Source: Schumannella luteola
Lineage (GTDB): Bacteria > Actinomycetota > Actinomycetes > Actinomycetales > Microbacteriaceae
DNA length: 64,000 nucleotides
Assembly: GCF_013408685.1 (NCBI RefSeq)
Contig: NZ_JACBZY010000001.1
Coordinates: forward strand, 124,001-188,000
Direction of reading: 5' to 3'
Under the pieces are notes generated by a model, which made no database searches, was not told where the DNA came from, and was given only the letters and a program-made list of their open reading frames with translations. Shown piece after piece: positions 7,501-16,270 of this stretch (its first letter is position 1; each line of letters starts with the position of its first letter). The translations under genes and the position numbers were made by a program.

Positions 7501-8626
7501 GGGCGGCAACCACTTCGTGCCGCTCATGCAACTCTACGAGCGCGTCTACGGCTACTCGACCGTCGAGGTCGACCTCTTCCTCGCGTTCTACGTGATCGGC
7601 CTGGTGCCCGGCTTCGCCCTGTCGGGTGCGTGGAGCGACCGCTGGGGCCGCAAGCCGGTCATGCTCGGCGGGCTGGTGATCGGCGTGATCGGCAGCGTCA
7701 TCCTCGCCACCGCCAGCTCGAGCGTGGTCGGAATGAGCGTCGGCCGCCTCGTCTGCGGCGTCAGCGTCGCGGTCGGCATGGTCGTCGGCAGCAGCTGGAT
7801 CAAAGAGCTGTCGGTCGCCTCCGGCCGCTCGTCGTCGGGCGCCCGCCGTGCGGCGCTGTCGCTGACGGCCGGATTCGGCGGCGGCGCCGGGATCGGCGGG
7901 GTGCTGGCGCAGTGGGCTCCGCTGCCGACCGTGCTGCCCTACGTCGTGCAGATCGCGGCGACGATCCTCGCCGGCGTCGTGCTGCTGCGGGCTCCGGAGA
8001 CGCGGATGCCCGACCCGGCCGTGCGCTCGCTGCTCGGCGATCTGCGCATCCCCCGTCATGCTCGCCGTCGCTTCGTGCGCACCGTGCTGCCGCTCGCGCC
8101 GTGGGTGTTCGCGGCACCGGCGCTCGCCTTCGCGGTCGGACCGAACCTCGTCGCGGATCAGACCGGCGAGCTGCGCGTCGGCTTCGCGACCCTCGCCACC
8201 GTCGTCACCCTCAGCGCGGGCACGGTCGTGCAGCTGCTCTCGGCGCCGATCGCCCGCCTCACCCGCGAGCGCCACGGCGTGATCGGCATGGCGCTCATCG
8301 CGATCGGCGCGGTGCTGGTGATCCGCGCGGCCGTCACCGGTTCGATCCCCGCGGTACTCGTCGCGGCGCCGCTCTTCGGCGCCGGCTATGGGCTCTGCAT
8401 GGTCTTCGGTCTCGCCGCCGTGCAGAACATGGCGACGCCCCACGACCTCGCCGGGCTCACCGCCGTCTACTACTCCCTCACCTACGCCGGCTTCTTCCTG
8501 CCGGCGATCCTGGCGGTGCTCGCGCCGCTCGTCTCGTTCCCGGCCGCGCTCATCGGCACGGCCGTCGTGGTGCTGGGATGCGCGGCGCTCGTCGTGCGCG
8601 GCCTGCGCCGGGGCGCGAGCGCGTAG
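7436..8626 (+). CDS. MFS transporter
   Basis: A 396-residue, 12-helix major facilitator of unknown substrate. It shows the family motif A between helices 2 and 3 (GAWSDRWGRKP) and a helix pattern typical of drug or sugar efflux/uptake carriers. The GTG at 7436 is the third copy of a duplicated start region; it has no clear ribosome site and is probably reached by translational coupling, since its GTGA overlaps the stop of copy B. The ancestral start is probably 7267. Whether the protein is still made is open. It converges on the FBP gene, with palindrome F3 between them. Confidence 0.8.
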   Translation: MIDARHPGGWLRVAPIVIALAWGGNHFVPLMQLYERVYGYSTVEVDLFLAFYVIGLVPGFALSGAWSDRWGRKPVMLGGLVIGVIGSVILATASSSVVGMSVGRLVCGVSVAVGMVVGSSWIKELSVASGRSSSGARRAALSLTAGFGGGAGIGGVLAQWAPLPTVLPYVVQIAATILAGVVLLRAPETRMPDPAVRSLLGDLRIPRHARRRFVRTVLPLAPWVFAAPALAFAVGPNLVADQTGELRVGFATLATVVTLSAGTVVQLLSAPIARLTRERHGVIGMALIAIGAVLVIRAAVTGSIPAVLVAAPLFGAGYGLCMVFGLAAVQNMATPHDLAGLTAVYYSLTYAGFFLPAILAVLAPLVSFPAALIGTAVVVLGCAALVVRGLRRGASA

Positions 8627-8642
8627 CCCGCGCCCGCGCGCT

Positions 8643-8707
8643 CAGCGTCGGCCCAGCGGGAGCCCGGCGTCACACTGCGACGTGGTGATCGTGCAGAGCC
8701 GACGCTG
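8643..8707. repeat. Palindromic repeat family F3, copy 1
   Basis: 65-bp element with perfect end arms CAGCGTCGGC (8643-8652) and GCCGACGCTG (8698-8707), 17 nt after the MFS stop. The same arms border the element at 60929-60997. Probably a folded 3' end between the convergent MFS and FBP genes. Confidence 0.7.
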
Positions 8708-8806
8708 TGCCGTCGACCCCCCACGACCTGCGTTCAGCGGAACGCGACCCGCTCGGCGCACCTCAGCGCGACGCGCCGCCATACCGAGGCCGCCGCGCAG
8801 CGCGCA

Positions 8807-9316
8807 TCAGGCCTCGGCGGTGACCGCCCGGGCGAAGTTCGCCGCGTGCTCGGCCAGGCGCAGCATCCGCTCCTGCCTGGCGGCCTCGATGTCGTAGCCG
8901 ATGTAGGCCGGCGGCGGCGGGGTGCGCACGTTCGCCGAGCACTCGAACTCCGAGCAGAGCAGGGTGCCGAGGGTGTCGCCCTTGCGGCCGGCGGCGCCGG
9001 CGCGCTTGGCGCTGAAGAAGACGACGTCGTTCGGCAGGCGCACGTCCTGGCACCACGAGCACTGCGCGCGCGAGCGCGGTGCGGCGTCGGCCTGGCGTAG
9101 CAGCACGCCGACCAGTCCCTGCCCGTCGGGGGCCGTGTCATCCGGCACCGACAGCACCAGGTAGGCACGGCGGGCGAGCTTGCGATCGCGCCAGCCGAGG
9201 TAGTCGAGCTGACCGAAGTCGATCTCGTCGAGCTCGGGCAGGGTCAGTGAGCTGACCTCCTTGCGGGAGGCGTTGACGAAGGAGGCGCGGAGGGCCTTCT
9301 CATCGATGGGGAGCAT
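8807..9316 (-). CDS. FBP-domain (EF-G-binding, FusB-like) zinc-finger protein
   Basis: A 169-residue protein resembling the treble-clef zinc domain of FusB/FBP elongation factor G-binding proteins. The four likely zinc ligands are in CSWCQ and LCSEFEC. FusB proteins release EF-G from stalled ribosomes and some give fusidic acid resistance; the short actinobacterial versions have no assigned role. The start at 9316 has AAAGG 11 nt upstream; the longer frame to 9385 adds an Arg/Ala-rich stretch that looks non-coding. It appears monocistronic. Confidence 0.8.
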   Translation of the reverse strand: MLPIDEKALRASFVNASRKEVSSLTLPELDEIDFGQLDYLGWRDRKLARRAYLVLSVPDDTAPDGQGLVGVLLRQADAAPRSRAQCSWCQDVRLPNDVVFFSAKRAGAAGRKGDTLGTLLCSEFECSANVRTPPPPAYIGYDIEAARQERMLRLAEHAANFARAVTAEA

Positions 9317-9919
9317 GGGCGTGAAGCCTTTCGGATCCGCCGCGCGCCGGGGCGCGCGGGCGTGAACGGAGTCCGGCGACGACACGCGGGCGACGCTGTG
9401 CGCGCACGAGAGCAGCGGGCATCCGCGAGCTGCGGCGCGACGCGAGGTGGTCGCGCGGGAGAGATGAGGATGCGAGCCGTCGTGAAGCGGAGCCGGACGA
9501 GGAGATGAGGTGGATGCGCGGGGTCGAGCGACCGCGTCTACCTGGTGCCGGCGCAGAGCGCGCCAGCGACCTCCTCACGCCCGCGGGGCGTCGTGTTCCC
9601 GTTCTTCACGAGAGGTCACGGTACGCCCGTTCGGCGAGAATCGCACGCTCGGCGATGCGAGGTGCGGCCGGGCCGGGTACGCGGTTGCGGATGCAGAGGA
9701 CCGTCAAGCCGCGGCCGGGCTCAGCGGCCGGCTCCGTGCGAAACTGCACACGTCGACGTTGCGCAGCGCGGGATCGCGGCACCGCACCGCACCGCACCGC
9801 ACGCCGCGGCCGGTGCGGGCCGCGTGCGCGGTTTCGGATGCGCGCATCCACGGAGCCGCGGTGGGGATCGGCGACCATCCTCGTCCGAAACCGCGCACGC
9901 AGGTGCGGCGCCGGTCGGC
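9317..9919. other. 603-bp intergenic region with palindromes, no gene
   Basis: I see no credible gene here; both strands give Arg-rich frames without protein character. It holds the FBP promoter side (9317-9600) and two related palindromic elements (about 9680-9750 and 9822-9900) that end 20 nt past the stop of the PTS-linked HAD gene. Confidence 0.6.
9822..9900. repeat. Palindromic repeat family F4 (79 bp)
   Basis: Perfect 17-bp arms GCGTGCGCGGTTTCGGA (9822-9838) and its complement (9884-9900) enclose a 45-nt loop. A degenerate relative at about 9680-9750 starts TACGCGGTTGCGGATGC and ends CGAAACTGCACACG. The position, 20 nt after the HAD stop on the minus strand, suits an mRNA 3' end structure for the PTS operon. 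Confidence 0.75.
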
Positions 9920-10573
9920 TCAGGCGGCGGGCGCCGGCTCGAGCGGGGCGACCACGAGGGCGCCGTCGACCCAGCTCACGGCGCGCAGGTCGGCGACGAG
10001 CAGGTCGGGCGACCCCGCGCCGGCCGGGAGGCCGACGCCGATGACGGTGCCGACGCCGGCCGCGCGGGCGGCGGCGATGCCGGCCGGCGCATCCTCGAAC
10101 ACGACACAGCGGGCCGGATCGCGCTCGATCAGCTCGGCACCGCGGCGGTACGGCTCCGGATCGGGCTTGCCCCGGGCGACGTCCTCAGCAGCGACGATCC
10201 CGTCGGGCCGGGCGACGCCGGCGGAGGCCAGGCGGCGGGCGGCGAGCTCGCGGGCACCCGAGGTGACGACGGTCCAGAGGCCCTGCGGCAGCGCGTCCGT
10301 GAGCTCGACGGCGCCCGGGATCGCCCGGGTTCCGTCGACGTGCTCGACCTCGAGGCGCTCGAGCTCGGCGTTGGCACGCTCGACGTCGTCGGCGGCCACG
10401 AGGCTGCGCACCGTGTCGACGGCGCGGACGCCGTGCACGATGTCGCGGCGGAAGTCGAAGGCGGGCGCCCAGCGGGCCGCCCAGATTCCCCAGGCGCGCG
10501 CAGCCGACTCGAGCGAGTCGACGAGCACGCCGTCGCAGTCGAACAGCACGCCCTCGACCGGGATGCGCACCAT
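9920..10573 (-). CDS. HAD-superfamily sugar phosphatase
   Basis: A 217-residue haloacid dehalogenase-type phosphatase, probably acting on a small sugar or polyol phosphate in the cytoplasm. Motif I is VLFDCDGVLVDS (nucleophile Asp in DCD), motif II is TVVTSGA, motif III Lys in GKPDPEPY and motif IV VVFEDAPAGIAAARAAG, an arrangement typical of the beta-phosphoglucomutase/sugar-phosphatase subgroup. The start at 10573 has GGAGG 6 nt upstream. It follows the PTS EIIC gene by 152 bp on the same strand and may dephosphorylate the imported product or a toxic by-product; that role is inference. Confidence 0.88.
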   Translation of the reverse strand: MVRIPVEGVLFDCDGVLVDSLESAARAWGIWAARWAPAFDFRRDIVHGVRAVDTVRSLVAADDVERANAELERLEVEHVDGTRAIPGAVELTDALPQGLWTVVTSGARELAARRLASAGVARPDGIVAAEDVARGKPDPEPYRRGAELIERDPARCVVFEDAPAGIAAARAAGVGTVIGVGLPAGAGSPDLLVADLRAVSWVDGALVVAPLEPAPAA

Positions 10574-10725
10574 GGTTCCTCCTTCTGGCCGGCCGGGGCC
10601 GGCATCCGTTTCGTGCCGCTCAGCTCGCGTCACCACGTGGCGCGACGCGACTCGGCTCGGGCTTCCACGCGGAACGGCGGCACCGGGCGACCGAGGTCGC
10701 GCAGCGCCGCCGTCCGCTTCTCAGA

Positions 10726-12153
10726 TCACTTCGCCGAGATCGACTCCGACTCGGCCGCGTCGTCCGTCGCCGCGACGGCGGCGCGACGACGGTCGCGTCC
10801 GCGCAGCGCGAAGGTCGCGACGAACATCGCCACGATCGACACCAGGATGCCGGCGATGACGGCGATCTGCCCGCCGCCGACCGAGAGCCAGCCGAGGAAC
10901 AGGCCGACGATGCCGTAGTCGGCGTCGGAGAACGTGGAGTTCGCGAAGCCGATCTCACCGAGCACCGGCAGCAGCAGCAGCGGCAGGAAGGTGATCGCGA
11001 GGCCGTTGGCGAAGGCGCCGAGCATCGCCCCGCGACGACCGCCCGCGGCGTTGCCGATGACGCCCGAGGCGGCGCCGGTCATGAAGTGCGCCACGACGCC
11101 GGGCACGATGATCGCGCCGCCCATGAAGACCATCGCGACCAGGCCGACGATGCCGCCGACGAAGCTCGAGAGAAAGCCGATGAGCACCGCGTTCGGCGCG
11201 AACGGGAAGACGATCGGCACATCCAGGGCCGGCTTCGCGTTCTTGACCAGTCGGTCGGAGATGCCCTTGAACGCGGGGATGATCTCGGCGAGCACCACGC
11301 GCACGCCGGCGAGGATGATGAACACGCCCGCCGAGAACGTCGCCGCCTGCATGAGCAGGAAGACGAGGAAGTTCTGGCCGTCGCTGAGCTTGTCCTCGAT
11401 GTACGGAGCGCCGGCGAAGAGCCCGACGATCACGTAGATGACGGCCATCGAGAGGGCCACGATCACGGTGGTGTCGCGCAGGAAGCCGAGGCCGTTCGGG
11501 AACTTGATGTCCTCGGTCGACTTCGAGTTCCCCTTGCCGCGGGTGACCGTCGCGACGAGGCCGCTGAGCGCGATGCCGACGCCGCCGGTGTGGCCGAGCG
11601 CGACGTCGTCGTTGCCGGTGACCTTGCGCATGAACGGCTGGATGAGCGCCGGAGAGAGGGTCATGTAGACGCCCTGCGCGAGCGAGCCCCAGAGCACCAC
11701 GGCCCAGGTGTCGAAGCCGGCGACGCCGAGGATGACGGCGATCATCGCCGCGATGTAGAAGGCGACGTGACCCGAGAGGTAGATGAACTTGAAGCGAGTC
11801 AGCGCCGCGAGGGCGATGTTCACGATCATGCCGAAGAAGAAGATCAGCGCGGCTGCCGAGCCGTACTTCAGCAGCACCTGGCCGACGATGGCCTCGTTGT
11901 TCGGCACGACGCCCTGCACGTTGAAGGCGTGCTGGAACATCTCGCCGAAGAAGCCGAGCGAGCCGACGACGACCCCGGCGCCCGCGGCGAGCACGAGGAA
12001 TCCGACGAGGGTTCGCACGGTGCCCTTGAGCACGTCGCTGAACGACTTGCGCTGCACGGCGAGGCCGACGAGCGAGATCAGCGCGACGATGATCGCCGGC
12101 TGACGGAACAGATCGAGGAAGACGGAGAGGATGCCGTCGACGACGGGGTTCAC
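10726..12153 (-). CDS. PTS ascorbate-type (UlaA/SgaT) EIIC permease
   Basis: A 475-residue membrane component of a phosphotransferase system, with about 11 hydrophobic segments and the UlaA-type landmarks GHVAFYIAAMIAVILG and GNDDVALGHTGGVGIALSG near residue 190. It transports and, with EIIB, phosphorylates its substrate. The ATG at 12153 overlaps the EIIB stop as ATGA. The family is named for L-ascorbate, but UlaA homologues also occur in loci for other acids, pentitols and unknown sugars, and no ascorbate catabolic genes (ulaD/E/F/G) are present here. The pairing with transketolase suggests a substrate that enters the pentose phosphate pathway. Confidence 0.9.
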   Translation of the reverse strand: MNPVVDGILSVFLDLFRQPAIIVALISLVGLAVQRKSFSDVLKGTVRTLVGFLVLAAGAGVVVGSLGFFGEMFQHAFNVQGVVPNNEAIVGQVLLKYGSAAALIFFFGMIVNIALAALTRFKFIYLSGHVAFYIAAMIAVILGVAGFDTWAVVLWGSLAQGVYMTLSPALIQPFMRKVTGNDDVALGHTGGVGIALSGLVATVTRGKGNSKSTEDIKFPNGLGFLRDTTVIVALSMAVIYVIVGLFAGAPYIEDKLSDGQNFLVFLLMQAATFSAGVFIILAGVRVVLAEIIPAFKGISDRLVKNAKPALDVPIVFPFAPNAVLIGFLSSFVGGIVGLVAMVFMGGAIIVPGVVAHFMTGAASGVIGNAAGGRRGAMLGAFANGLAITFLPLLLLPVLGEIGFANSTFSDADYGIVGLFLGWLSVGGGQIAVIAGILVSIVAMFVATFALRGRDRRRAAVAATDDAAESESISAK

Positions 12154-12446
12154 TCGGCACCCCCGACGGCGATTCCGTGACGCTCGGCCGCGGCACGCAC
12201 CTTCTCGGTGAGCTCGTTCTGGTCGATGATGCTGTTCAGCACCACCACGTCGCCCAGACCGGCCGCGGCTTCGGCGAGGTCGGCGCCGACGAAGACGGCA
12301 TCCGCGTCGCCCTTCGCGACCGAGCCGAGGTCGGCGTGGTCGACGTCGACCCCGGTGACTCCGAGCTGCTTGAGCGCCTTCTCGATGTTCATGTGCACCA
12401 TGAAGCTGGAGCCCAGCCCTGTGCTGCAGACCGCGAGGAACTTCAT
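12150..12446 (-). CDS. PTS lactose/ascorbate-type EIIB
   Basis: A 98-residue EIIB that passes phosphate from EIIA to the sugar. The active-site loop is MKFLAVCSTGLGSS with Cys7 as phosphocysteine. The ATG at 12446 overlaps the EIIA stop (ATGA) and its own stop overlaps EIIC in the same way, so the three EII genes are tightly coupled. Confidence 0.92.
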   Translation of the reverse strand: MKFLAVCSTGLGSSFMVHMNIEKALKQLGVTGVDVDHADLGSVAKGDADAVFVGADLAEAAAGLGDVVVLNSIIDQNELTEKVRAAAERHGIAVGGAE

Positions 12447-12898
12447 CCTTCGTTTCCGTTCTGATCGATGACCGCCGAGACCTCGGCGGGGGTGGTGGCC
12501 GCGAGCAGCGCGTCGCGCTGCTCGGCGTCGGTGAGCAGGCCGGCGAGCTCCTGCATGGTCTCCAGGTGTCCGGTCGGGTCGGAGGCCGCCAGGCACAGGA
12601 AGAGGTCGATGGGATGCGCGGCCTCGTCGTTGAGCAGCACGGCGGGCCGCACGCGCAGGGAGCTGAGTCCGGTGCGGTTGACGCCCGCTTCGGGGCGGGC
12701 GTGCGCGAGAGCGATGCCGAAGCCGAGGTCGATGTAGGTGCCGCCGGCGGCGATCGAGTCGAGCATGGCCTGCACGTAGCCGGGCTCGATCGAGCCGTCG
12801 GCGAGCAGCGGCGCGGCGACGCGCTGGACGGCGTCGCGCCAGCCGTCGACGTCGTCGGCGAAGAGGATGCGCTCGGGGGTGAGGTGGTCGCTCAGCAT
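12443..12898 (-). CDS. PTS EIIA (fructose/mannitol-type, UlaC-like)
   Basis: A 151-residue EIIA that takes phosphate from HPr. The catalytic His66 lies in GIALAHARPEAGV, with the following LRVRPAVLLND region typical of this fold. The start at 12898 is preferred: GAAGG precedes it and the length fits the family. An alternative ATG at 12949 adds 17 residues and overlaps the GntR stop as TGATG, so coupled initiation there is possible. Confidence 0.9.
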   Translation of the reverse strand: MLSDHLTPERILFADDVDGWRDAVQRVAAPLLADGSIEPGYVQAMLDSIAAGGTYIDLGFGIALAHARPEAGVNRTGLSSLRVRPAVLLNDEAAHPIDLFLCLAASDPTGHLETMQELAGLLTDAEQRDALLAATTPAEVSAVIDQNGNEG

Positions 12899-12948
12899 GG
12901 GGCCTTCTTGACGGTGGATGTTCGTGAGGCGGGTCGTCGTGGTCGCCA

Positions 12949-13677
12949 TCAGCCGTGCAGGCCGAAGGCGATCTCGCTGTTCTGGGGGGTGAAGTGCGAG
13001 GTGCCGTACGAGACGGCGACGTCATCGGAGTCGTAGACGGTGGAGTCGACGCGCAGCACCTTCTCGCCGACCTCGACGCCGAGGTGCTGGGCGAGGGCGG
13101 TGTCGGCGGTGTCGAGCGAGACGACGACCTCGTTGCGGGCGAGGGTCACGCCGGCGCCGCGCAGGTAGTCGAAGAGCGAGCCGTCGGTGAAGTCGGCGTC
13201 GAGGATGCCGGGGAAGCGTTCGAGCGGCAGGTCGGTCACGGCGAGGTGGTGCAGGGCGTCGTTGACGTAGCGCAGGCGGGTGAGGCGGGCGACGCGGTCG
13301 GCGCTGTTGACGGCGAGCTTGTCGGAGCTGAAGGCGCCGGCCGCCGCATCCTCGAAGCCGATCACGCGGGTGTGCACGGCGTGCCCCTCGCGGCTCTGCT
13401 GTGTGTGGAACCCGCTGACCTGGTCGGCGAAGCGCTCGGGGTAGCGGGAGGCGTAGCGCGGTGCGGAGACGAAGGTGCCGCGGCCCTGCTCGCGCACGAG
13501 GAAGCCGTCGGCGATGAGGCCGTCGACTGCGTGGCGGAGGGTGATGCGGCTGACGCCGTACTCGTCGCAGAGCACCGGCTCGGCGGGCAGGCGCGTGCCG
13601 ACCTCGAGGTCGCGGATGCGCGTGAGCAGGTGCTCGCGCACGGCCACGTACTTGCTCGTGCCGTTGGCGATGGGCAT
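12949..13677 (-). CDS. GntR-family regulator with UTRA domain
   Basis: A 242-residue HutC-type repressor/activator. The winged helix covers residues 6-70 (LTRIRDLEVGTRLPAEPVLCDEYGVSRITLRHAVDGL), followed by a UTRA effector domain that binds a sugar phosphate or similar ligand (VSLDTADTALAQHLGVEVGEKVLRV). The start has GGAGGCG just upstream. It is first in the operon with EIIA, EIIB and EIIC and faces the transketolase gene, so it probably controls both from the AT-rich patch 13740-13800. Confidence 0.92.
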   Translation of the reverse strand: MPIANGTSKYVAVREHLLTRIRDLEVGTRLPAEPVLCDEYGVSRITLRHAVDGLIADGFLVREQGRGTFVSAPRYASRYPERFADQVSGFHTQQSREGHAVHTRVIGFEDAAAGAFSSDKLAVNSADRVARLTRLRYVNDALHHLAVTDLPLERFPGILDADFTDGSLFDYLRGAGVTLARNEVVVSLDTADTALAQHLGVEVGEKVLRVDSTVYDSDDVAVSYGTSHFTPQNSEIAFGLHG

Positions 13678-13739
13678 CGGCGCCTCCTCGTCGAGTTCGG
13701 GTGCCCTGCGGCCGTGCCGCGGGTGTCGGGTGCCGTCAC

Positions 13740-13800
13740 ATTGGATCAGTTTCGTCCTGATTCGTTATGACGACATGATTATTACACTATCGTCGCCGCT
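13740..13800. promoter_or_regulatory. Divergent promoter region GntR-PTS / transketolase
   Basis: An AT-rich island in very GC-rich DNA between the two divergent operons. For the plus strand, TACACT (13784-13789) fits a -10 with a weak TTCGTT at 13761-13766, spacing 17. Short arms TCGTC/GACGA recur around it, but no clean GntR operator could be fixed. Confidence 0.45.
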
Positions 13801-13840
13801 GTCGACAACACCGAGGTCGACGATGCCGAGGAGAGAACGC

Positions 13841-15904
13841 ATGAGCACCGCCGTCCCCGCCGCCCCGACCACCGACGCCGCCGGCACGGATGCCGTCGTC
13901 GCCCGCGACGTCGACACCGTGACCACCGCCCGCCTGCTCGCGCTCGACGCCGTCGAGGCCGCCGGATCCGGACACCCCGGCACCGCGATCGCCCTCGCGC
14001 CCGTCGCCGAGCTGCTGTTCCAGAAGCACCTGCGCCACGACCCGGCGAACCCCGACTGGGCGGGCCGCGACCGCTTCGTGCTCTCGTGCGGGCACGCCAG
14101 CATCCTGCTGTACACGCAGCTCTTCCTCACCGGTTACGGCCTCGAGCTCGACGACCTGCGCTCCTTCCGCGCGCTCGACTCGCTCACTCCCGGGCACCCC
14201 GAGTACGGCCACACGCCCGGTGTCGAGACCACGACGGGTCCGCTCGGCCAGGGACTGGCCACGGCCGTCGGCATGGCCATGGCGATGAAGCACGAGCGCG
14301 CGAGCTACGACGCCGACGCCGCACTCGGCACCTCGCCGTTCGACCGCACCGTGTGGGTGCTCGCCTCCGACGGCGACATCCAGGAGGGCATCTCGGCCGA
14401 GGCCGCCGCGCTCGCCGGGCACCACCGCCTCGACAACCTCGTCGTGATCTACGACGACAACGACATCCAGATCGAGGGCTCGACCACCCTGTCGAGCTCG
14501 GAGGACGTCGCCGCGCGCTTCCGCGCCCACGGCTGGGAGGTCGACCGCGTCGAGCTCGCCGCCGACGGCGACGTCGATGTGCCCGCGCTGGATGCGGCGC
14601 TCGCCGCCCCGCGCACCGGGCGGCCGCGCCTGGTGGTGCTGAAATCGCAGATCGCCTGGCCCGCCCCGAACGCCGTCGGCACCGCCGCATCCCACGGCGC
14701 CCCGCTCGGCCAGGCCGAGGCGGCCGCGATGCGCGAGGTTCTCGGCGTCACGACCGGGCCGTTCGAGGTCGCCGACGAGGTACTCGCCGCGACCCGCACC
14801 GCGCTGACCCGCGGCGCCGCGCAGCACGCCGAGTGGCAGCAGCGCTTCGACGCCTGGAGCGCCGCCCACCCCGAGGCCGCCGCGCAGCTCGCCCGCGCCC
14901 AGTCGGGCCTGCTGCCCGAGGGGCTCGAGGCCGCGCTCCCGACCTGGCAGCCCGGTGAGGCGCTCGCCACCCGCGACGCCTCCGGCAAGATCATCCAGGC
15001 GCTCGCCGAGGTCATGCCCGAGCTGTGGGGCGGATCGGCCGACCTCGCCGAGCCCAACCGCACCGCGATCCACGGCGGCGGCTCCTTCCTGCCGGCCAGC
15101 CCGGCCGGCCGCAACGTGCACTGGGGTGTGCGCGAGCACGCCATGGCCGCCGCGATGAACGGCATCACGCTCGTCTCGGGGCAGCGCCACTTCGCGGGCA
15201 CCTTCCTGGTGTTCAGCGACTACCAGCGCCCCGCGATCCGGCTCGCCAGCCTCATGGGCCTGCCGGTCACCTACCTGTGGAGCCACGACTCGGTCGCCCT
15301 CGGCTCCGACGGGCCCACCCACCAGCCGATCGAGCACCTCGCCGCGCTGCGCGCCATGCCCGGCTTCAGCGTCGTGCGCCCTGCCGACGCCGCCGAGACC
15401 GCCGCCGCCTGGCTCGCCATCCTGCAGCGCCGCGGCCCGGCCGGACTCGTGCTCGCCCGCCAGCCGATCGAGGTCGCCGCGACGCCCGCCGATGTCGTCG
15501 CCGAGGGCGTGCGCCGCGGCGCCTACGTCGTGCGGGATGCCGCCGCGCCGGCCGCGCTGATCGTCGCCACCGGCTCGGAGGTCAGCCTCGCGCTCGGCGC
15601 CGCCGAGCAGCTCGCCGCCGACGGCGTGCAGGTGCGCGTCGTCTCGATGCCCTCGCGCGAGTGGTTCGCCGAGCAGGATGCGGACTATCGCGCCGCCGTG
15701 CTGCCGGCCGAGCTCGACGTGCGCGTCGTGGTCGAGGCCGCGACCTCCTTCGGCTGGCACGACGTCGCCGGCCCGCACGGTCGCATCCTGAGCATCGACG
15801 GCTTCGGCCTCTCGGCACCCGCCGCCGACGCCCTCGCCGCGCGCGGCATGACGGTCGAGAACGTCGTCGCGACCGTGCGCGAGGCGATCGAGGCCCGCGC
15901 ATGA
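13841..15904 (+). CDS. tkt: Transketolase
   Basis: A 687-residue thiamine diphosphate enzyme that moves two-carbon ketol units between sugar phosphates in the pentose phosphate pathway. Landmarks are the substrate/phosphate loop AAGSGHPGTA, the GHPEYGHTPGVETTTGPLGQG cofactor segment, the ThDP motif starting DGDIQEGISAEAA and ending YDDNDIQIEG, and the catalytic glutamate region VREHAM. The start is set by GAGGAGAG ending 6 nt before ATG 13841. It is divergent from the PTS operon and coupled to the HPr gene. As an inducible copy beside a PTS it is probably a second transketolase, separate from the housekeeping one; that cannot be verified within the window. Confidence 0.96.
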   Translation: MSTAVPAAPTTDAAGTDAVVARDVDTVTTARLLALDAVEAAGSGHPGTAIALAPVAELLFQKHLRHDPANPDWAGRDRFVLSCGHASILLYTQLFLTGYGLELDDLRSFRALDSLTPGHPEYGHTPGVETTTGPLGQGLATAVGMAMAMKHERASYDADAALGTSPFDRTVWVLASDGDIQEGISAEAAALAGHHRLDNLVVIYDDNDIQIEGSTTLSSSEDVAARFRAHGWEVDRVELAADGDVDVPALDAALAAPRTGRPRLVVLKSQIAWPAPNAVGTAASHGAPLGQAEAAAMREVLGVTTGPFEVADEVLAATRTALTRGAAQHAEWQQRFDAWSAAHPEAAAQLARAQSGLLPEGLEAALPTWQPGEALATRDASGKIIQALAEVMPELWGGSADLAEPNRTAIHGGGSFLPASPAGRNVHWGVREHAMAAAMNGITLVSGQRHFAGTFLVFSDYQRPAIRLASLMGLPVTYLWSHDSVALGSDGPTHQPIEHLAALRAMPGFSVVRPADAAETAAAWLAILQRRGPAGLVLARQPIEVAATPADVVAEGVRRGAYVVRDAAAPAALIVATGSEVSLALGAAEQLAADGVQVRVVSMPSREWFAEQDADYRAAVLPAELDVRVVVEAATSFGWHDVAGPHGRILSIDGFGLSAPAADALAARGMTVENVVATVREAIEARA

Positions 15905-16179
15905 CCGCCACTGCGACCGTCGTCGTCGCCTCCGCGTCCGGACTGCACGCCCGCCCCGCCTCGCTGTTCGCCCAGACCGTCGCCAGGACCGGCCACGCCG
16001 TCACGATCCGGCTGACCGCCGGCGACAAGCCCGCGGTGAACGCCGCGAGCCTGATCGCGCTGCTCACCCTGGGAGCCGGACACGGCGCCGAGGTCGAGCT
16101 CGACGTCACCGGCGAGCGCGAAGACGAGGTGCTCGCCGAGCTGCGCGATCTGCTCGCGACCGACCTCGACGCGGCCTGA
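15901..16179 (+). CDS. PTS phosphocarrier protein HPr
   Basis: A 92-residue HPr that carries phosphate from Enzyme I to EIIA. The phosphorylated His16 lies in SGLHARPAS; Ser50, in the position of the regulatory serine, is in AASLIALLTLGAG. The ATG overlaps the transketolase stop (ATGA), an unusual partner for HPr. No Enzyme I gene is in the window. A strong terminator follows. Confidence 0.95.
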   Translation: MTATATVVVASASGLHARPASLFAQTVARTGHAVTIRLTAGDKPAVNAASLIALLTLGAGHGAEVELDVTGEREDEVLAELRDLLATDLDAA

Positions 16180-16220
16180 GCCGCATCCGCGTTCCGCATC
16201 CCGCGTCCGCCTGACACGAC

Positions 16221-16253
16221 AAGGGCCGCCGATCATCGCGATCGGCGGCCCTT
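16221..16253. terminator. Bidirectional terminator between HPr and prpC
   Basis: Perfect 14-bp stem AAGGGCCGCCGATC / GATCGGCGGCCCTT with a 5-nt loop, between the convergent HPr and methylcitrate synthase genes. T-rich ends are short, but the stem is very stable in both directions. Confidence 0.85.
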
Positions 16254-16270
16254 CGTCGGTTCCCGAGAAC

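Noticed and set aside
13787-15778. A 663-codon minus-strand frame opposite transketolase
   Set aside because: Shadow of the transketolase gene; no protein motifs and Arg/Gly-rich composition.
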